DNA of 64,000 nt from Cedecea sp000277545 (GTDB lineage Bacteria; Pseudomonadota; Gammaproteobacteria; Enterobacterales; Enterobacteriaceae), in NCBI GenBank assembly GCA_050847315.1, contig CP193791.1; one strand, written 5' to 3'. Below the pieces are notes generated by a model. That model was not told the origin of the DNA. It saw only the letters and a program-made list of their open reading frames with translations, and did no database searches. Position 1 is the first letter of the stretch, and the number at the start of each line of letters is the position of its first letter. The translations under genes were made by a program, and so were the position numbers. Below, piece after piece: positions 7,527 through 15,823 of the stretch.

Positions 7527-8636
7527 ATGAAGATGAACGCGAAGACATTACTGGCCGGGCTGGTGGCGTTGGCCGTGTCTCACGCGGCAACCGCGGGTGA
7601 TATCAAAGTGGCTGTTGTCGGGGCAATGTCAGGCCCGGTCGCGCAGTGGGGCGACATGGAATTTAACGGTGCTCGCCAGGCTATCAAAGACATCAACGCC
7701 AAAGGCGGGATCAAAGGCGACAAGCTGGTTGGCGTTGAATATGACGATGCCTGCGACCCAAAACAGGCCGTGGCGGTTGCCAACAAAATCGTTAACGACG
7801 GCGTGAAGTACGTTATCGGCCACCTGTGCTCCTCTTCCACCCAGCCGGCTTCTGACATCTATGAAGATGAAGGCATCCTGATGATCACTCCGGGCGCGAC
7901 CAACCCTGAGCTGACCCAGCGCGGCTACGGCATGATCATGCGTACCGCTGGCCTCGACTCTTCCCAGGGTCCAACGGCGTCCAAATATATTCTGGAACAC
8001 GTTAAGCCGCAGCGCATCGCGATCATCCACGATAAGCAGCAGTACGGCGAAGGTCTGGCGCGCTCCGTGCAGGATGGCCTGAAAAAAGGCGGCGCAAACA
8101 TCGTGTTCTTCGACGGGATCACCGCCGGCGACAAAGACTTCTCCACTCTGGTGGCGCGTCTGCAGAAAGAAAATATCGACTTCGTTTACTACGGCGGCTA
8201 CTACCCGGAAATGGGGCAGATCCTGCGCCAGGCACGCGCCGTTGGCCTGAAAACCCAGTTTATGGGGCCGGAAGGCGTGGGTAACGCTTCTCTGTCCAAT
8301 ATCGCTGGCCCTGCGGGCGAAGGGATGCTGGTCACCATGCCTAAGCGCTATGACCAGGATCCGGCCAACAAAGCTATCGTTGATGAGCTGAAAGCGGCGA
8401 AGAAAGACCCGAGCGGCCCGTATGTGTGGATCACCTACGCGGCAGTTCAGTCTCTGGCCACCGCCATGGACCGCACCGGCAGCAAAGATCCTGCTGCGCT
8501 GGTAAAAGATTTAAAAGCACACGGTGCGAACACCGTGATTGGGCCGCTGAACTGGGATGAGAAAGGCGATTTGAAAGGATTTGAATTCGGTGTCTTCCAG
8601 TGGCACGCCGATGGTTCGTCCTCCGTGGCGAAGTAA
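7527..8636 (+). CDS. livK: Leucine-specific periplasmic binding protein LivK
   Basis: Periplasmic leucine-binding subunit that uses the same LivHMGF transporter as LivJ. The start is ATG 7527, giving 369 residues as in E. coli and a clean signal peptide ending at residue 23 (HAATA). GTG 7494 and the ATGs at 7512 and 7518 add residues before the signal peptide; GGGG and GGA precede 7527. It is strongly similar to the LivJ encoded upstream (shared DDACDPKQAVAVANK and KQQYGEGLARSVQDG), which reflects an old duplication. It is first in livKHMGF. Confidence 0.96.
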   Translation: MKMNAKTLLAGLVALAVSHAATAGDIKVAVVGAMSGPVAQWGDMEFNGARQAIKDINAKGGIKGDKLVGVEYDDACDPKQAVAVANKIVNDGVKYVIGHLCSSSTQPASDIYEDEGILMITPGATNPELTQRGYGMIMRTAGLDSSQGPTASKYILEHVKPQRIAIIHDKQQYGEGLARSVQDGLKKGGANIVFFDGITAGDKDFSTLVARLQKENIDFVYYGGYYPEMGQILRQARAVGLKTQFMGPEGVGNASLSNIAGPAGEGMLVTMPKRYDQDPANKAIVDELKAAKKDPSGPYVWITYAAVQSLATAMDRTGSKDPAALVKDLKAHGANTVIGPLNWDEKGDLKGFEFGVFQWHADGSSSVAK

Positions 8637-8659
8637 GGCGAAGGCTGCACAGTCATCCC

Positions 8660-8685
8660 ACCCCCGGCCTATGTCGGGGGTTTTT
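8660..8685 (+). terminator. Intra-operon hairpin between livK and livH
   Basis: ACCCCCG and CGGGGGT enclose an 8-base loop and TTTTT follows. It ends just before the livH ribosome site. Partial termination here would make the binding protein in excess over the membrane components. Confidence 0.65.
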
Positions 8686-8698
8686 AAAAGGTTAAGTT

Positions 8699-9625
8699 AT
8701 GTCCGAGCAGTTTCTCTACTTCCTGCAGCAGATGTTTAACGGCGTCACGCTGGGCAGTACCTACGCGCTGATCGCCATCGGTTACACGATGGTGTACGGC
8801 ATTATTGGCATGATCAACTTCGCCCACGGCGAAGTGTATATGATCGGCAGCTACGTCTCTTTCATGATCATCGCCGCGTTAATGATGCTCGGTATTGATG
8901 TGGGCTGGATGCTGGTGGGCGCAGGTTTTATTGGCGCCATTATTATCGCCAGCGCCTACGGCTGGAGCATTGAGCGCGTCGCCTACAAGCCGGTGCGTAA
9001 CTCCAAGCGCCTGATCGCGCTGATTTCCGCCATCGGGATGTCTATCTTCCTGCAAAACTACGTCAGCCTGACGGAAGGTTCGCGCGACATCGCGCTGCCA
9101 AGCCTGTTTAACGGGCAGTGGATTGTGGGGGCGAGCGATAACTTCACCGCCACCATCACCACCATGCAGCTGGTTATCTGGGTTGTGACCTTCCTGGCAA
9201 TGCTGGCGCTGACGCTGTTCATCCGTTATTCCCGCATGGGCCGCGCCTGCCGCGCCTGTGCTGAAGACCTGAAAATGGCCAGCCTGCTCGGGATTAATAC
9301 CGACCGCGTTATCTCGCTCACCTTCGTCATCGGTGCCGCGATGGCGGCAGTGGCTGGCGTACTGTTGGGCCAGTTCTACGGCGTAATCAACCCGTACATC
9401 GGCTTTATGGCAGGGATGAAAGCCTTTACCGCGGCGGTACTTGGCGGCATCGGCAGTATTCCTGGCGCCATGATTGGCGGCCTGATCCTCGGCGTGGCCG
9501 AAGCGCTGACTTCAGCCTACCTGAGCACGGAATATAAAGACGTCGTCTCCTTTGCGCTGCTGATTGTGGTGCTGCTGGTGATGCCTACCGGGATCCTGGG
9601 TCGTCCGGAGGTTGAGAAAGTATGA
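8699..9625 (+). CDS. livH: Branched-chain amino acid ABC transporter permease LivH
   Basis: Inner-membrane permease subunit, 308 residues as in E. coli, with about eight hydrophobic segments. GSTYALIAIGYTMVYG and MINFAHGEVYMIGSY near the N terminus are hallmarks of LivH-type permeases. GMKAFTAAVLGGIGSIPGA near 240-260 is the cytoplasmic coupling region. Its stop overlaps the livM start (ATGA at 9622-9625), which points to translational coupling. It pairs with LivM to form the channel. Confidence 0.97.
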   Translation: MSEQFLYFLQQMFNGVTLGSTYALIAIGYTMVYGIIGMINFAHGEVYMIGSYVSFMIIAALMMLGIDVGWMLVGAGFIGAIIIASAYGWSIERVAYKPVRNSKRLIALISAIGMSIFLQNYVSLTEGSRDIALPSLFNGQWIVGASDNFTATITTMQLVIWVVTFLAMLALTLFIRYSRMGRACRACAEDLKMASLLGINTDRVISLTFVIGAAMAAVAGVLLGQFYGVINPYIGFMAGMKAFTAAVLGGIGSIPGAMIGGLILGVAEALTSAYLSTEYKDVVSFALLIVVLLVMPTGILGRPEVEKV

Positions 9626-10899
9626 AACCGATGCATATTGTTTTTTCGCTGCTCTCCGCAGCCATGTTCTTTGTTTTAGCATCGGTATTTATGGGCGTTC
9701 AGCTTAGCCTGGACGGCACCAAACTGGTGGTGAACAGCGCGCCTTCCGTGCGCTGGGAATGGGTCTTCATCGGCACCGCTGCGGTGCTGGTGTTCCAACT
9801 GCTGCGCCCGCTGTTCCAGAAGGGCATGAAGAAAGTGTCCGGGCCGAAGTTTGTGCTGCCGGCGCTGGATGGTTCCACGGCTAAGCAGAAGCTGTTCCTG
9901 GTGGCGCTGCTGGTTGCCGCTGTGGCGTGGCCGTTCCTTGTTTCACGCGGCACCGTGGACATTGCTACATTAACCATGATTTACATCATCCTCGGCCTGG
10001 GGCTGAACGTGGTGGTGGGGCTGTCTGGCCTGCTGGTGCTGGGCTATGGCGGCTTCTACGCTATCGGCGCTTACACTTTTGCGTTGCTGAACCACTATTA
10101 CGGCCTGGGCTTCTGGACCTGCCTGCCGCTGGCGGGGCTGGTGGCTGCTGCCGCAGGCTTCCTGCTCGGCTTCCCGGTGCTGCGCCTGCGTGGTGACTAC
10201 CTGGCGATCGTGACGCTGGGCTTCGGGGAAATCGTCCGTATCCTGCTGCTGAACAACACCGATATTACCGGCGGCCCGAACGGCATCAGCCAGATCCCAA
10301 AACCGACCTTCTTCGGCCTGGAGTTTAGCCGTACCGCCCGTGAAGGCGGCTGGGATACCTTCAGTAATTTCTTTAACGTGGCCTACGACCCGAGCGACAG
10401 GATTATTTTCCTGTACCTGGTAGCGTTGCTGCTGGTGGTGCTGTCGCTGTTCGTGATTAACCGCCTGCTGCGTATGCCGCTTGGCCGCGCCTGGGAAGCG
10501 CTGCGCGAAGATGAGATCGCCTGCCGTTCGCTGGGCCTGAACCCAACCCGTATCAAGCTGACTGCGTTCACCATCAGCGCCGCTTTTGCGGGCTTTGCCG
10601 GAACGTTGTTCGCCGCACGCCAGGGCTTTGTCAGCCCGGAATCCTTCACCTTCGCCGAGTCGGCGTTTGTGCTGGCGATTGTGGTGCTCGGCGGGATGGG
10701 CTCGCAGTTCGCGGTGATTCTGGCCGCTGTTCTGCTGGTGGTTTCCCGCGAGCTGATGCGTGACCTGAACGAGTACAGCATGCTGGTGCTCGGTGGCCTG
10801 ATGGTGCTGATGATGATTTGGCGTCCACAAGGCTTGCTGCCGATGACGCGTCCGCATCTGAAGCTGAAGAAAGAGCAAGTGAAAGGAGAGCAGGCATGA
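9622..10899 (+). CDS. livM: Branched-chain amino acid ABC transporter permease LivM
   Basis: Second permease subunit, 425 residues as in E. coli. An N-terminal extension with two hydrophobic segments (about residues 1-60) is followed by the conserved LivM core: LGLNVVVGLSGLLVLGYGGFY, then LRGDYLAIVTLGFGEIVRI. It has about ten membrane segments. It overlaps livH upstream and livG downstream by ATGA. Confidence 0.97.
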   Translation: MKPMHIVFSLLSAAMFFVLASVFMGVQLSLDGTKLVVNSAPSVRWEWVFIGTAAVLVFQLLRPLFQKGMKKVSGPKFVLPALDGSTAKQKLFLVALLVAAVAWPFLVSRGTVDIATLTMIYIILGLGLNVVVGLSGLLVLGYGGFYAIGAYTFALLNHYYGLGFWTCLPLAGLVAAAAGFLLGFPVLRLRGDYLAIVTLGFGEIVRILLLNNTDITGGPNGISQIPKPTFFGLEFSRTAREGGWDTFSNFFNVAYDPSDRIIFLYLVALLLVVLSLFVINRLLRMPLGRAWEALREDEIACRSLGLNPTRIKLTAFTISAAFAGFAGTLFAARQGFVSPESFTFAESAFVLAIVVLGGMGSQFAVILAAVLLVVSRELMRDLNEYSMLVLGGLMVLMMIWRPQGLLPMTRPHLKLKKEQVKGEQA

Positions 10900-11663
10900 G
10901 TCAGCCATTGTTATCCGTAAGCGGTCTGATGATGCGTTTCGGCGGCCTGCTGGCCGTCAACAATGTCTCGCTCGAGCTGCATCCACAGGAAATTGTTTCG
11001 CTTATCGGCCCGAACGGCGCCGGTAAAACCACGGTGTTTAACTGCCTGACCGGCTTTTACAAGCCGACCGGCGGCACCATTTTGCTGCGCGACCAACACC
11101 TGGAAGGCTTACCGGGCCAGCAGATTGCGCGCATGGGCGTGGTGCGTACCTTCCAGCACGTTCGCCTGTTCCGTGAAATGACGGTGATTGAGAACCTGCT
11201 GGTGGCGCAACATCAACAGCTGAAAACCGGTATTTTCTCGGGCTTGCTGAAAACCCCAGGCTTCCGTCGCGCCCAGAGCGAAGCGCTGGACAGAGCGGCC
11301 ACCTGGCTCGAACGTATCGGGCTGCTGGAGCACGCTAACCGCCAGGCAAGCAACCTGGCCTATGGCGATCAGCGTCGCCTTGAAATCGCTCGCTGCATGG
11401 TGACCCAGCCGGAAATCCTGATGCTGGATGAACCTGCCGCCGGCCTTAACCCGAAAGAAACCCATGAGCTGGATGAGCTGATCATGGAGCTGCGCAATCA
11501 CCACAACACCACGGTGTTGCTGATTGAGCATGACATGAAGCTGGTCATGGGCATTTCTGACCGTATCTACGTGGTGAACCAGGGAACGCCGTTAGCCAAC
11601 GGCACGCCGGAGCAAATCCGCAACAACCCTGATGTCATTCGCGCCTATCTGGGTGAGGCTTAA
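10896..11663 (+). CDS. livG: Branched-chain amino acid ABC transporter ATP-binding protein LivG
   Basis: Cytoplasmic ATPase subunit, 255 residues. Walker A GPNGAGKTT, a signature region with LAYGDQRRLEIAR in place of the classic LSGGQ (usual for LivG), and Walker B ILMLDEPAAGLNP are all present. ATG 10896 is chosen because GGAGAG precedes it and it overlaps the livM stop. The frame open from 10818 lies inside livM. Confidence 0.96.
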   Translation: MSQPLLSVSGLMMRFGGLLAVNNVSLELHPQEIVSLIGPNGAGKTTVFNCLTGFYKPTGGTILLRDQHLEGLPGQQIARMGVVRTFQHVRLFREMTVIENLLVAQHQQLKTGIFSGLLKTPGFRRAQSEALDRAATWLERIGLLEHANRQASNLAYGDQRRLEIARCMVTQPEILMLDEPAAGLNPKETHELDELIMELRNHHNTTVLLIEHDMKLVMGISDRIYVVNQGTPLANGTPEQIRNNPDVIRAYLGEA

Positions 11664-11664
11664 G

Positions 11665-12378
11665 ATGGAAAATGTAATGCTGTCGTTTGACAAGGTGAGC
11701 GCCCACTACGGCAAAATTCAGGCGCTGCACGACGTCAGTCTGCATATTAAACAGGGCGAAATTGTTACGCTCATCGGCGCTAACGGCGCTGGTAAAACGA
11801 CGCTGCTTGGCACGCTTTGCGGCGACCCGCGCGCGGCCAGCGGCCGCATCGTGTTTGATGGCAAAGATATTACAGACTGGCACACCGCGCGCATCATGCG
11901 TGAGGCCGTGGCGATTGTGCCGGAAGGGCGTCGAGTTTTCTCCCGCATGACGGTAGAAGAGAACCTGGCGATGGGCGGCTTTTTTGCCGAGCGTGACCAG
12001 TTCCAGTCGCGTATTAAACGCGTCTACGATCTGTTCCCGCGTCTGCACGAACGCCGCATTCAGCGGGCGGGTACCATGTCCGGCGGTGAGCAGCAGATGC
12101 TGGCGATAGGCCGCGCACTCATGAGCCAGCCGCGTCTGTTACTGTTAGATGAACCGTCGCTGGGTCTGGCGCCTATCATCATCCAGCAAATTTTCGACAC
12201 CATTGAGCAGCTGCGCAGCGAAGGGATGACCATCTTCCTCGTGGAGCAGAACGCCAACCAGGCGCTGAAGCTGGCTGACCGGGGCTACGTGCTGGAAAAC
12301 GGCCACGTCGTGCTGGAAGACACCGGCGATGCGCTGCTGGCGAACGAGGCAGTAAGAAGCGCCTATCTGGGCGGCTAA
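11665..12378 (+). CDS. livF: Branched-chain amino acid ABC transporter ATP-binding protein LivF
   Basis: Second ATPase subunit, 237 residues as in E. coli. Walker A GANGAGKTT, signature MSGGEQQMLAIGRAL and Walker B LLLLDEPSLGLAP are present. ATG 11665 begins one base after the livG stop, and GAGG in the end of livG provides the ribosome site. It is the last gene of livKHMGF and a terminator follows. Confidence 0.96.
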   Translation: MENVMLSFDKVSAHYGKIQALHDVSLHIKQGEIVTLIGANGAGKTTLLGTLCGDPRAASGRIVFDGKDITDWHTARIMREAVAIVPEGRRVFSRMTVEENLAMGGFFAERDQFQSRIKRVYDLFPRLHERRIQRAGTMSGGEQQMLAIGRALMSQPRLLLLDEPSLGLAPIIIQQIFDTIEQLRSEGMTIFLVEQNANQALKLADRGYVLENGHVVLEDTGDALLANEAVRSAYLGG

Positions 12379-12388
12379 TAAAAAGCAT

Positions 12389-12418
12389 AACGGCAACTTC
12401 GGTTGCCGTTTTTTTTGT
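12389..12418 (+). terminator. livF (livKHMGF) terminator
   Basis: AACGGCAAC and GTTGCCGTT form a 9-bp stem with a stable TTCG tetraloop, followed by a run of eight T residues. Confidence 0.92.
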
Positions 12419-12423
12419 TTGCA

Positions 12424-12445
12424 CTCTCTCCCTGTGGGAGAGGGA
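12424..12445 (+). repeat. Partial REP-like palindrome, copy 2
   Basis: CTCTCTCCCTGTGGGAGAGGG is the palindromic half of the dispersed repeat, without the usual GGGTGAGGG tail. It lies between the liv terminator and the ugp promoter. Confidence 0.5.
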
Positions 12446-12535
12446 ACAGCATGGGTTGAGTTTGAATTATTCAGGGAATACACGGGGAAAGAAAAATATA
12501 TCTCCCGTCGACAAAGAAACATTTCATTCACTCCG

Positions 12536-12588
12536 CTGTAACTATTCTGTCATCCAGCCGTTATTTTTCTGTCATTCGAGCGTGTCAT
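12536..12588 (+). promoter_or_regulatory. Pho-box array upstream of ugpB
   Basis: Seven-base Pho-box half units recur every 11 bases: CTGTAAC (12536), CTGTCAT (12547), CCGTTAT (12558), CTGTCAT (12569), and a weaker unit at 12580 containing GTGTCAT. PhoB binds CTGTCAT repeats with this 11-base period. CATAAA near 12602 could be the -10 element. This predicts induction of ugpBAECQ on phosphate starvation, as in E. coli. Confidence 0.85.
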
Positions 12589-12650
12589 GTTACCTCGCGA
12601 GCATAAAACGCGTGATTTCGCGCATCCGGCACAACAAGAGAGATAACCGA

Positions 12651-13967
12651 ATGACATCGTTACGACACACAGCTTTAGCGCTGACGCTTGGTCTGGCATT
12701 TGCCTCCCAGGCGATGGCCGTTACCACGATTCCTTTCTGGCATTCAATGGACGGGGAACTGGGTAAAGAAGTGGATTCTCTGGCAAACCGTTTCAATGAA
12801 ACGCACCCTGATTACAAAATTGTGCCGGTTTATAAAGGCAACTACGATCAAAGCCTGGCGGCGGGTATCGCGGCATACCGTTCCGGTAACGCCCCGGCCA
12901 TCCTGCAGGTATATGAAGTTGGCACCGCGACCATGATGGCTTCCAAGGCTATCAAACCGGTCTACGAAGTGTTTAAAGACGCTGGCATCAACTTCGACGA
13001 ATCTCAGTTTGTCCCGACCGTGGCCGGGTACTACACCGACTCTAAAACGGGCCACCTGCTGTCCCAGCCTTTCAACAGCTCCACCCCGGTGCTGTACTAC
13101 AACAAAGACGCTTTCAAGAAAGCCGGTCTGAACCCGGATCAGCCACCTAAAACCTGGCAGGACGTGGCGGCATACAGCGCCAAACTGCGCGCAGCGGGCA
13201 TGAAGTGTGGCTACGCCAGCGGCTGGCAGGGCTGGATCCAGTTGGAGAACTTCAGCGCCTGGCACGGCCTGCCGTTCGCCACCAAAAACAACGGCTTTGA
13301 CGGCACTGATGCCGTGCTGGAGTTCAACAAACCTGAGCAGGTGAAACACATTGCCCTGCTGGAAGAGATGAACAAGAAGGGCGACTTCACCTATTTCGGC
13401 CGTAAAGATGAGTCTACCGAGAAGTTCTACAACGGTGACTGCGCGATCACTACCGCGTCTTCCGGCTCTCTGGCTGACATTCGTCAGTACGCGAAATTCA
13501 ACTACGGCGTAGGCATGATGCCTTACGACGCAGACGTGAAAGGCGCGCCACAGAACGCCATCATCGGTGGGGCAAGCCTGTGGGTAATGCAGGGCAAAGA
13601 CAAGCCAACCTACAAAGGCGTGGCCGAGTTCATGCAGTTCCTGGCTAAACCAGAAATCGCCGCTGAATGGCACCAGAAAACCGGCTACCTGCCAATCACC
13701 ACCGCCGCTTACGAGCTGACTCGTAAAGAAGGCTTCTACGACAAGAATCCGGGTGCGGACACCGCAACTCGCCAGATGCTGAACAAGCCACCGTTGCCGT
13801 TCACCAAAGGCCTGCGTCTGGGCAACATGCCGCAGATTCGTACCGTGGTTGACGAAGAGCTGGAATCCGTCTGGACCGGTAAGAAAACGCCACAGCAGGC
13901 GCTGGACGCTTCCGTTGAGCGTGGTAACCAGCTGCTGCGCCGCTTCGAGCAGTCTACCAAGTCTTAA
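12651..13967 (+). CDS. ugpB: sn-glycerol-3-phosphate periplasmic binding protein UgpB
   Basis: Substrate-binding protein for glycerol-3-phosphate and glycerophosphodiesters, 438 residues as in E. coli. The signal peptide ends at residue 23 (SQAMA). The mature start VTTIPFWHSMDGELGKEVD is typical. ATG 12651 is the real start; the longer frame from 12456 runs through the Pho boxes. It is first in ugpBAECQ and is separated from ugpA by 117 bases with a hairpin, consistent with excess production of the binding protein. Confidence 0.97.
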   Translation: MTSLRHTALALTLGLAFASQAMAVTTIPFWHSMDGELGKEVDSLANRFNETHPDYKIVPVYKGNYDQSLAAGIAAYRSGNAPAILQVYEVGTATMMASKAIKPVYEVFKDAGINFDESQFVPTVAGYYTDSKTGHLLSQPFNSSTPVLYYNKDAFKKAGLNPDQPPKTWQDVAAYSAKLRAAGMKCGYASGWQGWIQLENFSAWHGLPFATKNNGFDGTDAVLEFNKPEQVKHIALLEEMNKKGDFTYFGRKDESTEKFYNGDCAITTASSGSLADIRQYAKFNYGVGMMPYDADVKGAPQNAIIGGASLWVMQGKDKPTYKGVAEFMQFLAKPEIAAEWHQKTGYLPITTAAYELTRKEGFYDKNPGADTATRQMLNKPPLPFTKGLRLGNMPQIRTVVDEELESVWTGKKTPQQALDASVERGNQLLRRFEQSTKS

Positions 13968-13980
13968 GTTCTACCCTCGT

Positions 13981-14000
13981 CCCCTCCCGAAAAGGAGGGG
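13981..14000 (+). repeat. Hairpin between ugpB and ugpA
   Basis: CCCCTCC and GGAGGGG enclose a CGAAAA loop. No T run follows, so it is more likely an RNA-stabilising element or a degenerate REP-like repeat than a terminator. E. coli carries REP sequence at this position, to my recollection. Confidence 0.5.
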
Positions 14001-14084
14001 GCAAAGTACCGCGCTCTCTGTCACAGGAGGGCGTTGTGCTAAGGGGCAAAGCATCGCCTGTTCTAACATTAACCGAGTAACCCT

Positions 14085-14972
14085 ATGTCATCATCTCGCC
14101 CGGTGTTCCGTTCAAGTTGGCTACCTTATGCGCTGGTTCTGCCGCAGCTGATCATCACCGTCATTTTCTTTATCTGGCCGGCGGGCGAAGCCCTCTGGTA
14201 CTCGCTGCAAAACCTTGACCCGTTTGGTCTGTCCAGCCATTTCGTTGGCCTGGATAACTTCGTGCAGCTTTTCCACGATAGCTACTATCTGGACTCTTTC
14301 TACACCACCATGATCTTCAGCGGGCTGGTGGCGGGCTGCGGGCTTCTGGCTTCGCTGTTCTTCGCCGCGCTGGTGGATTATGTGGTGCGCGGCAGCCGTT
14401 TTTATCAAACGCTGATGCTGCTGCCCTATGCCGTTGCACCCGCCATTGCCGCGGTGCTGTGGATTTTCCTGTTTAACCCAGGGCGCGGGCTAATTACCCA
14501 CACGCTGGAAGAGTTTGGCTACAACTGGAACCACGCGCAGAACAGCGGGCAGGCCATGTTCCTGGTCGTGTTCGCGTCCGTGTGGAAACAGATTAGCTAC
14601 AACTTCCTGTTCTTCTTTGCCGCTTTGCAGTCGATTCCGCGTTCGCTGGTGGAAGCCGCAGCCATTGACGGAGCTGGCCCCGTGCGCCGCTTCTTCTTTA
14701 TCTCGCTGCCGCTGATTGCCCCGGTGAGCTTCTTCCTGCTGGTGGTGAACCTGGTGTATGCCTTCTTCGACACCTTCCCGGTGATCGACGCGGCAACCGG
14801 CGGTGGCCCGGTGCAGGCAACCACCACGCTTATCTACAAGATTTATCGCGAAGGGTTTACCGGGCTGGATCTCTCTTCCTCGGCGGCGCAATCCGTGGTG
14901 CTGATGCTGCTGGTGATTGTCCTGACGGTGGTTCAGTTCCGCTTCGTTGAACGTAAGGTGCGCTACCAATGA
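14085..14972 (+). CDS. ugpA: Glycerol-3-phosphate ABC transporter permease UgpA
   Basis: MalF-type inner-membrane permease, 295 residues as in E. coli, with six hydrophobic segments. The coupling loop EAAAIDGAGPVRRFFFISLPL (the EAA motif) lies near 190-210. It pairs with UgpE. Its stop codon overlaps the ugpE start by ATGA (14969-14972). Confidence 0.97.
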   Translation: MSSSRPVFRSSWLPYALVLPQLIITVIFFIWPAGEALWYSLQNLDPFGLSSHFVGLDNFVQLFHDSYYLDSFYTTMIFSGLVAGCGLLASLFFAALVDYVVRGSRFYQTLMLLPYAVAPAIAAVLWIFLFNPGRGLITHTLEEFGYNWNHAQNSGQAMFLVVFASVWKQISYNFLFFFAALQSIPRSLVEAAAIDGAGPVRRFFFISLPLIAPVSFFLLVVNLVYAFFDTFPVIDAATGGGPVQATTTLIYKIYREGFTGLDLSSSAAQSVVLMLLVIVLTVVQFRFVERKVRYQ

Positions 14973-15814
14973 TTGAGAACCGTCGCGGGCTGACTATCTT
15001 CAGCCACACCATGCTGATTCTGGGCATCATCGTCATTCTGTTCCCGCTGTACGTGGCATTTGTTGCCGCGACGCTGGACAACAAAGCCGTCTTCGATACG
15101 CCGATGACGCTGATCCCCGGTACTCACCTGTGGGAAAACATCAGCTACATCTGGACCAACGGCGTGGCGGTCAACAGCGCCCCGTTCGGCCGGATGCTGT
15201 TTAACAGCACGGTGATGGCGCTGGTGATCACCATCGGCAAAATCGCCGTGTCGATGCTGTCGGCTTTCGCCATCGTCTGGTTCCGTTTTCCGCTGCGTAA
15301 CCTGTTCTTCTGGATGATTTTTATCACCCTGATGCTGCCGGTCGAAGTGCGTATTTTCCCGACGGTTGAGGTTATCTCTAACCTGAAAATGCTCGACAGC
15401 TACACCGGCCTGACGCTGCCGCTGATGGCGTCGGCCACGGCCACGTTCCTGTTTCGCCAGTTTTTCATGACGCTGCCAGACGAGCTGATGGAAGCGGCCC
15501 GCATCGACGGCGCCTCGCCGATGCGCTTTTTCTTTGACATCGTGCTGCCGCTGTCCAAAACCAACCTGGCGGCGCTGTTCGTGATCACCTTTATCTATGG
15601 CTGGAACCAGTATCTCTGGCCGCTGCTGATTATCACCGATGCCGATCTGGGCACCGCCGTGGCGGGTATCAAGAGCATGATTGCCAGCGGTGATGGCGTG
15701 ACGCAGTGGAACCAGGTGATGGCAGCGATGCTGCTCACGCTTGTTCCACCGGTTGTTATTGTTTTAGTTATGCAGCGCGCCTTTGTGCGTGGTCTGGTTG
15801 ATAGCGAGAAGTAG
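14969..15814 (+). CDS. ugpE: Glycerol-3-phosphate ABC transporter permease UgpE
   Basis: MalG-type inner-membrane permease, 281 residues as in E. coli. The EAA coupling loop is EAARIDGASPMRFFFDIVLP. The N-terminal segment TIFSHTMLILGIIVILFPLY is the first membrane helix. It is translationally coupled to ugpA and followed after 9 bases by ugpC. Confidence 0.97.
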   Translation: MIENRRGLTIFSHTMLILGIIVILFPLYVAFVAATLDNKAVFDTPMTLIPGTHLWENISYIWTNGVAVNSAPFGRMLFNSTVMALVITIGKIAVSMLSAFAIVWFRFPLRNLFFWMIFITLMLPVEVRIFPTVEVISNLKMLDSYTGLTLPLMASATATFLFRQFFMTLPDELMEAARIDGASPMRFFFDIVLPLSKTNLAALFVITFIYGWNQYLWPLLIITDADLGTAVAGIKSMIASGDGVTQWNQVMAAMLLTLVPPVVIVLVMQRAFVRGLVDSEK

Positions 15815-15823
15815 GAACCTTTC

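Noticed and set aside
5566..8636. Tandem duplication artefact of livJ and livK
   Set aside because: The two genes differ throughout, keep panM between them, and match E. coli LivJ and LivK separately, so this is an old paralogous pair.
9970..10908. A 312-codon open frame antisense to livM
   Set aside because: It is a His/Gln-rich shadow of a membrane-protein gene with no supporting motifs.
12456..12650. N-terminal extension of ugpB
   Set aside because: It runs through the Pho boxes and would hide the signal peptide; ATG 12651 gives the exact family length.
13981..14000. Intrinsic terminator inside the ugp operon
   Set aside because: The hairpin has no T run and the next bases are GCAAAGTACC, so it was listed as a hairpin/repeat.
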